The position numbers and the translations under genes are program-made. This document shows, in pieces, positions 36,106-47,400 of a DNA stretch of 64,000 bases (positions are counted from its first letter, which is position 1; each line of letters begins with the position of its first letter). A model generated the notes under the pieces. It was not told where the DNA came from. It worked only from the letters and a program-made list of their open reading frames with translations, and made no database searches. The DNA comes from Ilyonectria destructans. Lineage: Eukaryota > Ascomycota > Sordariomycetes > Hypocreales > Nectriaceae. The DNA lies in contig JAHEWK010000006.1 in the NCBI GenBank assembly GCA_020740775.1, positions 3,258,291 through 3,322,290 of the forward strand. Reading direction: 5' to 3'.

Positions 36106-39100
36106 ATGGCACCGGGGCAGTCCGAGAAGAAGGTAGAACAGTCATACTTGAGCTCTGCTGTCAATTCTATCAACCCTTGGGCAAGCAGTCGCAGTACAAC
36201 CCCGACTCAGGCCAATAAGCCAGAACAGAGTCACCCTGCGGCTTCAGCAAACCCCGACGACCACAGCACTACACACCTTTACGGCCAAAGTTTCAAAACG
36301 TACCCCCCAGACTGTCCGCCTCTCAAAGTCCAGTGGTTTCACGCTGTCGATGTATGAATCCCTCTCTTCTCGACCGGAGCCTGGCTAACCTGGTTGATAG
36401 GTCCCTAAACGGAAACCTCAACTTGGCTCCTCAAGCCGGTCGCCTGCTCAACCCCCGCAACCCCCGGCTCAGCCAAAGAAATTCTCTCCATTCTCAGTCT
36501 CTGACTCGAGAACACTTGAGAATGAATACCAGGGGCTCCTAGAAGCAACAGAAAACACTCAGCCCACCGGCACTGGGGACACTCGTCTCCCCTCCCGGAA
36601 AAGAAAGGTTGACGCGTATAGTTTGAGCTCTGGGTCATCTTCCACTGCCCCTGTTCCATCCAAAACTGTACATGTGCCGGTGAACGAGGATTTCCTTTTT
36701 GACGTTGAAATTGGGGGCCGAGAATTGGCTCCTGTGTACTGGCTTGGGCCAGTCTATGAAGGTTCGACACCAGCTCCTTCTATATCAACAACTAGGCTGA
36801 CACCATTTAGTCCGACGTGGAACCTGGTTCTACCAGGATGGATCGAACCTGCGCCCATGTGAAGAGAACCTTGCCGCACAGCTCGAGGAGGTTCGTGTTC
36901 GCTCGCCTCCTCTTAGACTAAGCTAACCTGTTGTGAAGGGTTATCTCAAGATGAAGCCATGGCTATATCCAGGTAATGAACGAGACCGTCCGCCTACACG
37001 AATAGGGACTAAGTGGATACACAGTAAGAGATCGCAGTCCATCAGGTGCGAAAAAGATTACTCCGAAAGGTTCCCGGGAAAACTTCAGGGCAACAATTAC
37101 ATCGTCATCCGCAGTCACATTCAATCCAATCACCCCGTCTACCACGACGGCTCAAAACCAGGCTCCCCTGCAGCCCCAAACACACCGGCTCTTTGGGACT
37201 TACATGAACAGTGTTGCTACTTACCAAGATTCAACCACTGCTTGGCTAACATCCGACAGTATGCTCTCTTGGGTGACGTCTTCCGTATATGAGAGATTTG
37301 CCGGCGGAGGCTACATGAGCGGAGTGAAGCTTATCCGAGGATACGCGGAGCCGAGCAAGAACAAAGAAAAGGAAAAGGACAAAGAAGATGATGGCAAAGT
37401 TCCCTCGACTACATCTGAAGATGGCAACGGCCTTGATGAAGTGCAGCAGAGAAAGTTAAAGCGCAGATCTGCACCACCGACAACTCGACCGTCTCATGAC
37501 GGATCCTCCCAGACTATCCAGTCAGTAACAGGCGACAGCGATCCCCGAGAGCTCAAGCTTCAACGACAACTTTCATCCCTCATTGAGAGCGATGGGATGA
37601 GCAAAGCTAGGACGGAGGAAGAGATCCGAAGGCGAGAGGAACAAGAAATACAGGACGATTATAATGCTCAAGCGGGTGAGACACAGGGTCGAGAAATAGA
37701 ACATCTTGTGTTGGTAACGCACGGGATTGGCCAGCTGCTTAGTCTTCGGTACGTTGATTCCTTTGTTTTTTCCCCACGGCATCGGACTAAGTTATATTTA
37801 GCATGGAAAGTGTCAATTTTGTCCACGACGTCAACGTCCTACGCAAAACGATCAAATCTGTCTATACAAACTCGGCGGATTTGAAGGCACTGAACTCTGA
37901 GTTGGGCACTGGTCCAGGCAACTGTCGGGTGCAGGTGTTGCCTGTTTGTTGGAGACATTTGTTGGACTTTCCTAAGAAAAGAGAAAAGAGGGGAGAGCAT
38001 GACCTGGGCGAGGTTGTCGGAGATGAAGATGACTGTGAGTAATCTAGAGCTGGCCTTAGGCCGCCATATTATCGTGTGGTTAACGATGAAACAGATCCTT
38101 CGTTAGAGGACATCACTATTGAAGGGATGGCCTTTGCTCGGTCTCTCATATCGGACCTGGCTCTAGATGTCCTTCTCTACCAAAGCTCTTACCGTGAGCA
38201 AATTTCGAAAATTGTTCTGAAGGAGTGCAATAGGATTTTCAAGCTGTTCAAAGAGAGAAACCCCGAGTTCAAGGGAAAGGTCCACCTTCTGGGCCACTCC
38301 TTAGGCTCTGCCATCCTTTTTGATGTTCTTTGCCAGCAAAAAGAGCGTGCGGACGAACAAAAGGCGACATCGCGTTTCTGGTCACCTCAGGAGCGACACG
38401 AAGCATCCGCGAAAGACGCAGAGCTGGATCTCGATTTTGACGTTGGAGATTTCTTCTGCCTGGGATCCCCAGTAGGATTATTCCAGATGCTGAAGGGCCG
38501 GTACGCCACTCACCCTCGCCCACTCCTCTAATGGTGCTCATAGATTGGTCCATACAAAACTAACAGCAGCGGCCAGGACCATTGCTGCACGGCAGCCTCT
38601 TCAAGCAGCCCGGTTCGAGGAACTCTTAAATGCAGAACCTGTCGAGGATGCATTTCGTTCAACTGCTCTCGCCCCAGGGGATAGCCAAGTCTCTCCGGTT
38701 ACTGGCCTGTCCACTTCGATATCTTCCCCGAAGGTCGAACAATTGTTTAACATCTTCCACCCATCAGACCCAATCAGCTACCGCTTGGAGCCACTGATCT
38801 CGCCATCAATGTCGACATTGAAGCCGCAATTGCTGCCCTACACCAAGAAAGGCATTTTTGGCAATGTAGCACCGCAAGGCTTGACTGGCATTGGAGCGAA
38901 GGTTGGACAGAGCGTCAGCGGGCTATGGTCAAGCTTAAGTGCAGGTATTGCCAGCAACTTATTAAACCGTAGCTTAGGGCTTAGCAGCGATGAGGTGGCT
39001 CGAATCACGGCCAACGCGGCGCACGGGGATTCAACAGATCCGGCGAATCCAGGCGGCGACGTGGCAGCTGATGTCTCGAAGCTGGGAGAGAAGGCAGATG

Positions 39101-39539
39101 CCCGAAAGAAGCAACTCGCAGACTCCGCGACCCTTGAAGCAGGCTCTGGAGCGAGTGGACACAGTCCGACGCTGATAGATGACGAACTGGAGACGCTTTT
39201 CTCCAGGTTCCAGCAGAGGCGAGCCGACATAGGCAAAGACGGCGAAACGCCGAGGATGCAGGAGGAGGATCGCAAGGCCCGGAAACTGCGCGCGGAGGAG
39301 AACAAAGTTCGTGCGCTGAATCGCAATGGACGGGTAGATTATAGCATTCAAGAGTGAGTCGAATATTGGTGGCGCCCAGAGCAAGCTGGCGGGACTAACG
39401 TGATATTAGAAGCGTTCTCGACTTCAACCCCATCAATACGATCGCATCACACATGGGATACTGGGCCGATGAGGATGTCAACCACTTTATGCTTTCTCAG
39501 CTGCTATCATACCGGTCGGGGCGGAGGAAGGAGACTTAG
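36106..39539 (+). CDS. DDHD-domain phospholipase (PA-PLA1 type)
   Basis: Nine exons: 36106..36351, 36401..36761, 36811..36890, 36939..36972, 37025..37748, 37802..38034, 38095..38500, 38544..39353 and 39410..39539, giving 1007 residues. The WWE-like stretch VRRGTWFYQDGSNLRPCEENLA and the block LFGTYMNSVATYQD are typical of fungal intracellular phospholipase A1. The lipase elbow is GHSLG with S628. The DDHD domain fills the C-terminus, ending with RVDYSIQESVLDFNPIN and SHMGYWADED (H979, D985/D987). Residues about 330-440 are a charged, disordered insert. Yeast Ddl1 is the likely counterpart, acting on phosphatidic acid or cardiolipin-type lipids in mitochondria; that role is inferred. Exon 4 is only 34 nt and was placed by frame and homology. 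Confidence 0.9.
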
Positions 39540-39879
39540 AGAAGCAACTGATTACTTGGCCTCAACCTGTGGAAACACCGAGGCCTGTCGTTACAGAATG
39601 GAGTTGATAGACTATAGAACCAGGCGAAGCAATCTCGAGGGCTATTCTAGTTGGGAGATGAGCAAATACCAACTTAATAACGAACTGGGTAGAGTTCCTT
39701 CCGCCGCCCTTTCAGGACAACCCGTGATGGTGTTTGTTTGGCAAAGTCTGTAAGGCCACTGGCTAGCCACCGGGCAACTCTATTCGCGGCCATACCTTGT
39801 TTATCAGAACCTAGCAGTTAATATTTGACATTCCCCCATAAATACTCAGATACAATACAGGTCATTTTCCCGAGGTAGA
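39540..39879. other. 3' flank of the phospholipase gene
   Basis: Ordinary base composition up to about 39.88 kb, where it changes abruptly to AT-rich DNA. The open frame at about 39400-39753 overlaps the last phospholipase exon and shows no domain. Confidence 0.4.
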
Positions 39880-40430
39880 CTGCCTTGGGTGTATTTTCTA
39901 TATATAAAGAGATTCTTAAAGCCCACTTTAAGCCTAAGGATAAAAAGAAGAAAAAGCTATAATATAAGAGCTATAGAATTAAAATAGTATAAAAAGATAA
40001 CTACTATTTAACTTAGGATAGTATAATATATTAGTTCCAGATATAGCTATCTATTTAATAATTATTTTATAGAGAAATTTAATATTAAAGTTACAGATAA
40101 ATCTGGTGTAGGTATATAAAAGGGGGAGTTATATAATAGAGTGAGTTATAACCTTATATTCTTATATTATTCTATTAGCTTTACTTAAAAACCTAACCCT
40201 CTTAGGCGCTAAGAGCTGCCCCCCCTACTTACCTGTATCCCTTAGGCTTAAATAAGCTGTACCCTCTAACTTATATACCTTGAAAATAAAGATATCACTT
40301 AAAAATTCTAAATAAAGTTTAAATAATATAAGAAAAAGATTTACTATAATAATTATTTAACTTTTACTGTATAAGAGTAAAAATTAAATTAAATTATATT
40401 TATTTCTTTAAAATCACATACTATACTGTG
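39880..40430. repeat. AT-rich RIP-decayed fragment
   Basis: About 550 bases of strongly AT-rich DNA with abrupt edges on both sides. Cytosines are mostly in CT or CC and TpA dominates, the pattern left by RIP in repeated DNA. Short stretches still read like broken coding sequence on the plus strand, but no element family can be named. It separates the phospholipase gene from arg1. Confidence 0.65.
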
Positions 40431-40593
40431 AAAAAAAAGGTCTTTCAGGGGGTGCAGATGAGCTCAGTTAGAGGGTATAGATCATCTGAGCCTGGGGGTG
40501 TGAAGACCTGACCCTGCTGGTCTCTGCCAGGAAGTGGGCACCGTGTGGCCACACGTGACCACACGAGTTTGCCCCACCACACATTGCGGGCGA

Positions 40594-40600
40594 TGACTCA
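40594..40600 (+). promoter_or_regulatory. TGACTCA site, CPC1/Gcn4-type, upstream of arg1
   Basis: A perfect TGACTCA heptamer ends 116 bp before the arg1 start codon. This is the consensus for the bZIP activator Gcn4/CPC1, which induces amino-acid biosynthetic genes during starvation. Its position and the identity of the gene make it credible. A CACGTG at 40552-40557 lies 37 bp further upstream. Confidence 0.65.
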
Positions 40601-40716
40601 CTTCGGCCATCTTCGGAGCTGCGTCCAAAAAACCTTGACAGCTGGACACTATATCTATCAGTCACTTCCAACATTAACGTCTTGTGTTGTCCACGAAACT
40701 TCGAACAACATTCATC

Positions 40717-43446
40717 ATGGCTCCCGAACGTGTTTGCCTGTAAGTCATTTGCCACTCAATTACTTATTTTAGTTCGAGCAAGATAACTAACCCTTGTCCA
40801 GTGCCTACTCTGGCGGTGAGTTGAGAACTCCAGAAGCAATATCATCAACATCAACAGCAGATATTCTGACCAATGGACAGGCCTGGATACTTCCACTATT
40901 CTCAAGTACTGTGCCCCCATGTCTTGCTTTCTGACGGATTGCGGCAAGGAGAAGACTTCGACGCTATCAAGTCTTCAAGCTCGACGTGGAGACGACAATC
41001 ATCGAAGGTGTGGGATTGTTTAACAAGAGCTGACCAATGACTCTTAGGTGGCTCGTCCTTCAAGGCTATGAGGTCGTGTGTTTCCTCGGCGACTGCGGCC
41101 AGGAGGAAGACTTCGATGCCGTCAAGGCCAAGGCGCTGAAGCTCGGCGCTGAGAAGATGATCATCAAGAACGTCCAGCAGGAGCTGATTGACGACTTGGT
41201 GTGGCCCGCCATCCAGTGTAAGTCTTCACAGGTTGTTTATAGTAATGCAGCGGGTTTACTAACGGAATCCACCAGGCAACGCTATCTATGAAGGACAATG
41301 TAAGATGGTTCATCTCGGACGCTCTTCGATGACATCGCTAATGCCCTGAAGACCTTCTCGGCACAAGCCTAGCCCGACCGGTATTGGCCAGGGCAATGGT
41401 GCAAGTTGCGAAGGATAACAACTGCACGATCCTCAGCCATGGATGTAAGTTGTCGTGGTTCAAGTGGTCTCATTACTGTTCGATCCAGTCGCTGACACGT
41501 AACCCTAACCCTAGGCACCGGTAAGGGCAACGAGTAAGTCCTGATCATAGTCCCGATACATATGTTGTCGCCCTCTGTCGTTCTTGCACCATACTGACTT
41601 CCTTCTTCTAGCCAAGTCCGCTTCGAGCTGGCGTGGAAGGCATGTGACCCCAAGATGAAGATTCTGGCCCCCTGGCGCATCCCTGCGTTCTTCAACCGAT
41701 TCCAGTAAGCCTCCTTTTATGTTTACTACTGCATTGTAAGCTAATCATTCCGCAGGGGACGTGCCGATCTTCTCAAGTTCGCCAAGGAGCAGAACATCCC
41801 CGTTAGCTCTACTCCCAAGGCCCCCTGGTCTATGGACGACAACATCATCGTATGTATAAAAGGTCCTATTGCTTCTTAGTAATACTGACTATCGACCCGA
41901 TAGCACTGCTCATACGAGGCTGGTGTAAGTCCTCCTACAGGAACACCTCTGCTTGCGCCCTGTTAACCCTGAACTTGCTAGATTCTTGAGCAAACAGACA
42001 TGGAGCCCCCGAAGGATATGTGGAAGCGCACAGTTGGTGAGGCGACTCAGCCTACACACTTCTAGATTTTGCGCTAATGCCTCTCTAAAGATCCCCTAGA
42101 CGCTCCTGATAAGCCTACTCGCTTCACCGTCTACTTCGCCAAGGGTGTTCCTGTTAAGCTTGAAGTTGGGAACAAGACCGTTACTGGCTCCTTAGAGATC
42201 TTTAAGGAGGCTAACGAGTTGGGCCGTGCTAACGGTAGGACTGCGAACCGAAGGTCTTTGGCGAGTACTGACGTAGTCCCAGGTATTGGACGCGAGGATA
42301 TCGTCGAGTCGAGGTTCATCGGTAAGCCAGGGAACTTTAACATCAGCACGCTTGCTAATTTTTTATTTCAGGATTAAAATCTCGTGGTTGCTACGGTCAG
42401 TCTCCCTTGCTTTTCTAATGATTTGTTGTTGGAGACGTCTTTGGTTGCGCATTTGTCGATGTTTTGGTGCGCGGCCGGCGACGTAGATCATGGCCCCGTC
42501 GCAGGCGACACCTGTTCCGCTCTCCCCCATGGATATCGATAGGATGTTAACCTTGTATGCAGATACCCCCGGCCTGACTATTTTGCGCAAGCTGCATCAA
42601 AACCTGGAGGTAAATTGTCACCTCCTTGAGCATTGGATTGGCTCATTGGTGTTTGATATCCCTTGATGCGATTCCAGAGTCGTCTCTTGGGCCAAAATCC
42701 TCTTGCCGTTTACAAGCGGGGCTGCCTCAAGAGCCCTCGAAAGCCTAAAGGGCTCAGGCTACTGGCCAAAGCAGCTGGACCTCAGCCCCTGAGGCCCATG
42801 GCTTCTGCAGTCCGGCCTTCGTGTGGCAGTCTTCACCAGCGCTCTGGGCTTGTGCCGTTGCCCATTGCAATACAATACCAATCCAGGGAGTCAAGAGTCA
42901 CCTGAGCATGAGCCAATCCAAACACTCTCTATCTTTAATAAGTACAGGACTCCAGTTAACGATTGCTCAGGGTCTCGTGATGGATAGCAAGGTGCGCATC
43001 ATTCGCGACCGTCTCTCGGATGACTGGGCGCAATGTATATACAACGCACGTAGCCCCTTCTCTTCAAGCTCTGTCGGATTAGACATTGCTGACATCTTTT
43101 CAGGGAATGTACTTTACGCCTGAGCGTGAGTTCGTTCAGCAGTCGATCTCTATCAGCCAGAAGCAGGTTGATGGCAAGGTCGAAGCTCTGGCATACAAGG
43201 GCAACGTTATCATCGTTGGCCGCTCCAGCGAGACATCCAATCTCTACAGCGAAGAAGAGAGCAGCATGGTGAGTACCTGAAGAGGACCACCTCGGATCAA
43301 AACTAACATAAGAAATGCAGGACACTCTTGAAATGGATTGGAGTGTCGAAGACACAACTGGGTTTATAAACGTGAATGCTATACGCATCGCCAAGTATGG
43401 CGAGCGCAAGATCAGGGATGGCGAGCCCCTTTCCGAGCGTAAGTAG
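40717..43446 (+). CDS. arg1: Argininosuccinate synthase, 18 exons
   Basis: Exons: 40717..40739, 40802..40815, 40881..40905, 41048..41217, 41276..41299, 41352..41444, 41515..41533, 41612..41704, 41756..41849, 41904..41924, 41982..42036, 42091..42234, 42283..42321, 42372..42395, 42563..42609, 42971..43045, 43104..43268 and 43321..43446, giving 416 residues. The frame closes through all 17 introns. The ATP-binding loop AYSGGLDTS is at 9-17. [38 protein letters not shown] and [17 protein letters not shown] are family signatures. The enzyme joins citrulline and aspartate with ATP in arginine synthesis. Several exons are tiny (14, 19, 21, 24, 24 and 25 nt). Intron 16 needs a GC-AG boundary. Intron 3 holds a decayed copy of exon 4. 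The gene appears functional in sequence but unusually structured. Confidence 0.9.
40916..41010 (+). pseudogene. Decayed duplicate of arg1 exon 4 inside intron 3
   Basis: Within intron 3 (40906..41047), about 95 bases align with exon 4 (about 41068-41172). Shared words include TGCGGC, AAGACTTCGA, TCAAG, AAGCTCG and ATCATC in the same order. The copy has a one-base deletion where the exon reads GAGGAAGAC, and a further gap downstream, so it cannot encode the same peptide. It reads as a tandem exon duplication that has lost coding capacity and become intron. The neighbouring functional exon is intact. Confidence 0.75.
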
Positions 43447-44415
43447 ACAGACTTGGGATGCTAGCCTTCCAGCGCTGCAGAAGTTTTTGGTAGACGGAGG
43501 AAGATCGGCGAGAATGGAATGGTTTATGTTGTGCTTGGACATCACGAGTACGAGAAACAATAAGAAAAGCTCTTGTGTAATACCTTCTTCACTGTTACCT
43601 ACGCAGGTTGTGGGCAAAAGCCCTGCGATAACTCATCGTCTGACATGTACGATTAAGCACCTTAGAATGTATTATTGCTTTCCTACTTGCTATGAGACTT
43701 TCTAGTTAATTACCTCGCCCCTCGCTCCTGGCGCATCCTGAATCCCGAATCATAGCGATAGTCGCATAAAGTTAATAGAGTATAGTGCAAATAAAAGATC
43801 ATATTGATAGTTGATAATAGGCTCGCATGCGGCCCGTTAGAGGGAGGAGGGAGGTTAGGGTGAGTAAAGGTGATGCTCACTGAGCAAGGGTGATCAAAGC
43901 CTGAGCAAGAGCGGCGGTGCTAATTAACCAGGCCCGGAGGTTGGTCTCTACCTACCTAGGTAGGTACCTAGGTAGGTAGGTAGTACCTTAGGTGTGAACC
44001 ATCCGGGATTAACATTCTGGACGGCAAAATGGTGGGGTACGAGCTCAGACTCATACAGAGAAATGGCCCACCGCCCCCACCTCCCAATCCTCCACTCACC
44101 CACCTTCTTAGTGACTCGCGCCGCCGAGTCGTGGAAATTTTGCGACTTCGTCTTCAGATCGTGCAGCAAAATCCTCCCACGCATCCTCCATCCGTCACCC
44201 GTCGCCATTTTCGCCCCGAGCCTCTGGCCATGTCTATCGCCTCCACAGTCCAATTGTCACTCCGAGCACTTTTCCCCCTGCGCTTGTTGTGATCACGGCC
44301 CCCCGCCCTTCCAGGTCCTCTCAGTTTGACCCAGCTGTCCGACTTGGTCCTGTAGGAATCAACCCAGCCCTTCCCACCTCGTCCACCCACTCGATTCCAG
44401 GAGCCTCGTCCAACG
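43447..44415. other. Intergenic region between arg1 and the RNA polymerase III gene
   Basis: No gene seen. It contains the palindromic TAGG/CCTA repeat at 43949-43984. The 43.65-43.82 kb part is AT-richer; the 44.1-44.4 kb part is the C-rich promoter and leader of the polymerase gene. Confidence 0.5.
43949..43984. repeat. Palindromic CCTAGG-type repeat
   Basis: An 18-bp perfect palindrome (43949-43966) made of TACC/GGTA units is followed directly by further TAGG units. Such tetranucleotide palindromes occur in intergenic DNA of many sordariomycetes. No function can be assigned. Confidence 0.85.
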
Positions 44416-47400
44416 ATGGCTGTAGCCGCGTCAACGGACAGCCCAGTTAAGCAGCAGCTTGTGGATAAGCTTCCCAAACGCTTCAAGGGCATCAAGTTTG
44501 GCATTCAGTGAGCCGCCTTCTGCTTTCCGCCTCCAACCAACCCACCCCACTCCATCCATATACTCCATTACCGCGCTTCTCTAACCACCGACTCCCGCTG
44601 CCAGGTCTAACCAAGATATTGCCAACCAAGCCGTGCTTGAGGTCTCCGACCGCCTTCTATACGACATTGAAAACAACCGTGCTCCATACCGCCATGGCCC
44701 CCTCGATTCACGACTGGTGAGCCCCCTTCGCTTCGCCGCCTGTTCGCGATTCTAATCCATACGCTGTACCTCTAGGGCACATCAAGCAAGATAGGGAAAT
44801 GTTCCACCTGCCAAGAATCCCTTCAAAACTGCAATGGCCACTTCGGTCACGTCCGGCTCCCCTTGCCGGCCTTCCACATCGGCTACCTTCGCTTCATAAT
44901 GTCCATCCTCCAGGAAATCTGCAAGGTATCGTCCTCCATGCAACAGAAATCCCACCGTCTCCAGTCTGCTAACAAAATTTCAGGATTGCGGCCGAGTCTT
45001 ACTTGAAGAGCCCGAACGACGGCAATTCCTGAAGGAACTCAGACGCCCATTCTTGGACAACCTTCGTCGGACCCAGATCTGCAAGAAAATTAACGAGCAA
45101 TGTCGAAAAATAAAGACATGCCCATATTGCGGCTCAATCAACGGCCAAATCCGGAAAATAGGCGTCCTCAAGCTCGCGCACGACAAGTTCTCATTCTACA
45201 ACAAGTCTACTTCCGCCAAAAAGGTGCCCCCAGAGAGTAAGGTCAAGTTTGACAACTCCTTCACCGAAGCCAGGCGCGAAAATCCGGAGCTTGACAAGCA
45301 TTTGCGCAAAGCTATGGAGGACCTTAACCCTCTGAGAGTTCTAAATCTCTTCAAGATGATCAGCCCAACTGACTGTGAACTTCTCGGCCTTGATCCCACC
45401 GAGGGACGCCCGGAAATGTTCATATGGCAATTCTTGCCTGCCCCCCCTGTCTGCATCCGACCCTCAGTTGCACAGGATAACGCTAGCAATGAAGATGATA
45501 TCACCACAAAGCTTGCCGACATCGTATGGGTCAGCGGCATGATCCGATCTGCTCTTCAGAAGGGCTCACCGGTCCAGACTATCATGGAGCAGTGGGAATA
45601 TTTGCAAACCCAGATTGCTATGTACGTCAACAGTGATGTCCCTGGTCTCCAGCAACCCGGATTCGGCAAAGCGACGAGAGGTTTCTGTCAACGGCTCAAG
45701 GGGAAGCAGGGACGCTTCCGTGGTAACCTCTCTGGTAAACGTGTCGACTTCTCAGGTCGAACCGTCATCTCCCCCGATCCCAACCTTGGCATCGATCAAG
45801 TTGCTGTCCCTCAATTGGTTGCTAAAAATCTCACATACCCAGAAAGAGTTCAACGCCACAATATCGAGAAGTTGCGGCAATGTGTCAAGAATGGACCGGA
45901 CGTCTGGCCCGGAGCTCAGCAAGTAATCAAGAAGGATGAAGGGGGCTACAAAATATCCCTGAAATTCGGAAACAGAGATTTTGTCGCCCGCGATCTTAAT
46001 CCTGGCGACGTTGTTGAGCGGCATCTGGAGGATAATGATGTTGTGCTTTTTAACCGCCAGCCATCCCTTCACAAACTCAGTATTATGAGCCATCTCGTAA
46101 AGGTACGACCCTGGAGGACCTTCAGACTCAACGAATGTGTTTGCGGACCCTACAACGCAGATTTCGATGGAGATGAGATGAACCTCCACGTCCCGCAAAC
46201 GGAAGAGGCCCGCGCTGAGGCTATTAATTTGATGGGCATCAAGCATAATCTGGCGACACCCAAGAACGGCGAACCTATCATTGCAGCAACCCAAGACTTC
46301 ATCACGGCAGCCTTCTTGCTCAGCAGCAAAGACAGATTCTTCGACCGCAAGACATTTACCTATATGTGTATGCATATGATGGATGGCAAAACGCACCTGG
46401 ATATGCCTCCACCAGCCATCATCGCGCCACAGGCACTCTGGACAGGGAAGCAGCTGTTCAGCATGCTCATGAGACCCAATAAAGAATCACCGGTCAAGGT
46501 CAACTTGGATGCGAAGTGCCGAGCGTACAAAGCTCGCCCGGGTCAGTTCCCTGATATGGATCCCAATGACGGATGGCTTGTTGTCCGTAACTCGGAGGTT
46601 TTGTGTGGCCGCATGGATAAATCTACGGTAGGATCGGGAAAGAAGGACTCGATCTTCTATGTCATCCTTCGTGACTTCGGTCCAGATCACGCTGTTGTGG
46701 CTATGAACAGGCTCGCTAAGCTGTGCGCCAGACAGCTAGCTAATCGTGGGTTTTCTATCGGTGTCGGTGATGTTTTCCCGACTGAAAAGCTCAAGGAGGA
46801 GAAGGAAAATCTTGTTTCTGTTGCATACAAGCAATCCGATGACCTGATCGAGACGTTCAAGCAAGGCAAGCTCGAAAAGGCACCCGGTTGCAACATGGAA
46901 CAAACTTTGGAAAACTCCATCTCCGGAATTCTCAGCAAGGTTCGACAACAAGCCGGCTCATATTGTATCGATACGTTGAGTCGAAACAATGCTCCTCTCA
47001 TCATGGCTCAATCCGGCTCCAAGGGCTCGGACATCAACGTCGCCCAGATGGTTGCTTTGGTCGGACAGCAAATTATTGGTGGAGAACGTGTCTCTGACGG
47101 TTTCCAAGACCGAACATTGCCGCATTTTCACAAGAATGCTAGACAACCCCCTTCGAAGGGTTTCGTCAAGAATAGCTTCTACTCTGGTCTCTTGCCCACG
47201 GAATTTATATTCCACGCAATGTCTGGGCGTGAGGGACTGGTCGATACGGCAGTTAAGACTGCAGAAACGGGATACATGTCTCGACGGTTGATGAAATCTC
47301 TTGAAGATCTCTCAACTCAATACGATGATACAGTTCGCACGTCCGGGGGGGGGATTGTCCAATTTCAGTTTGGTGCGGACAAGCTTGACCCTGTGGACAT

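Noticed and set aside
36933..37292. Frameshift in the DDHD phospholipase gene near 37.0 kb
   Set aside because: A 52-nt intron (36973..37024) with GTAATG donor, GACTAAG branch and ACAG acceptor restores the expected frame.
40906..41040. arg1 as a pseudogene because the first exons seemed to read into unrelated sequence and a stop
   Set aside because: Splicing AA|GTACTG...TTAG|G restores the frame and the conserved block, and the remaining 14 introns also close in frame.
41500..41514. Two CCCTAA telomere-type units in arg1 intron 6
   Set aside because: Only two units, and CTAAC near an intron 3' end is the normal fungal branch site. Not evidence of an interstitial telomere.
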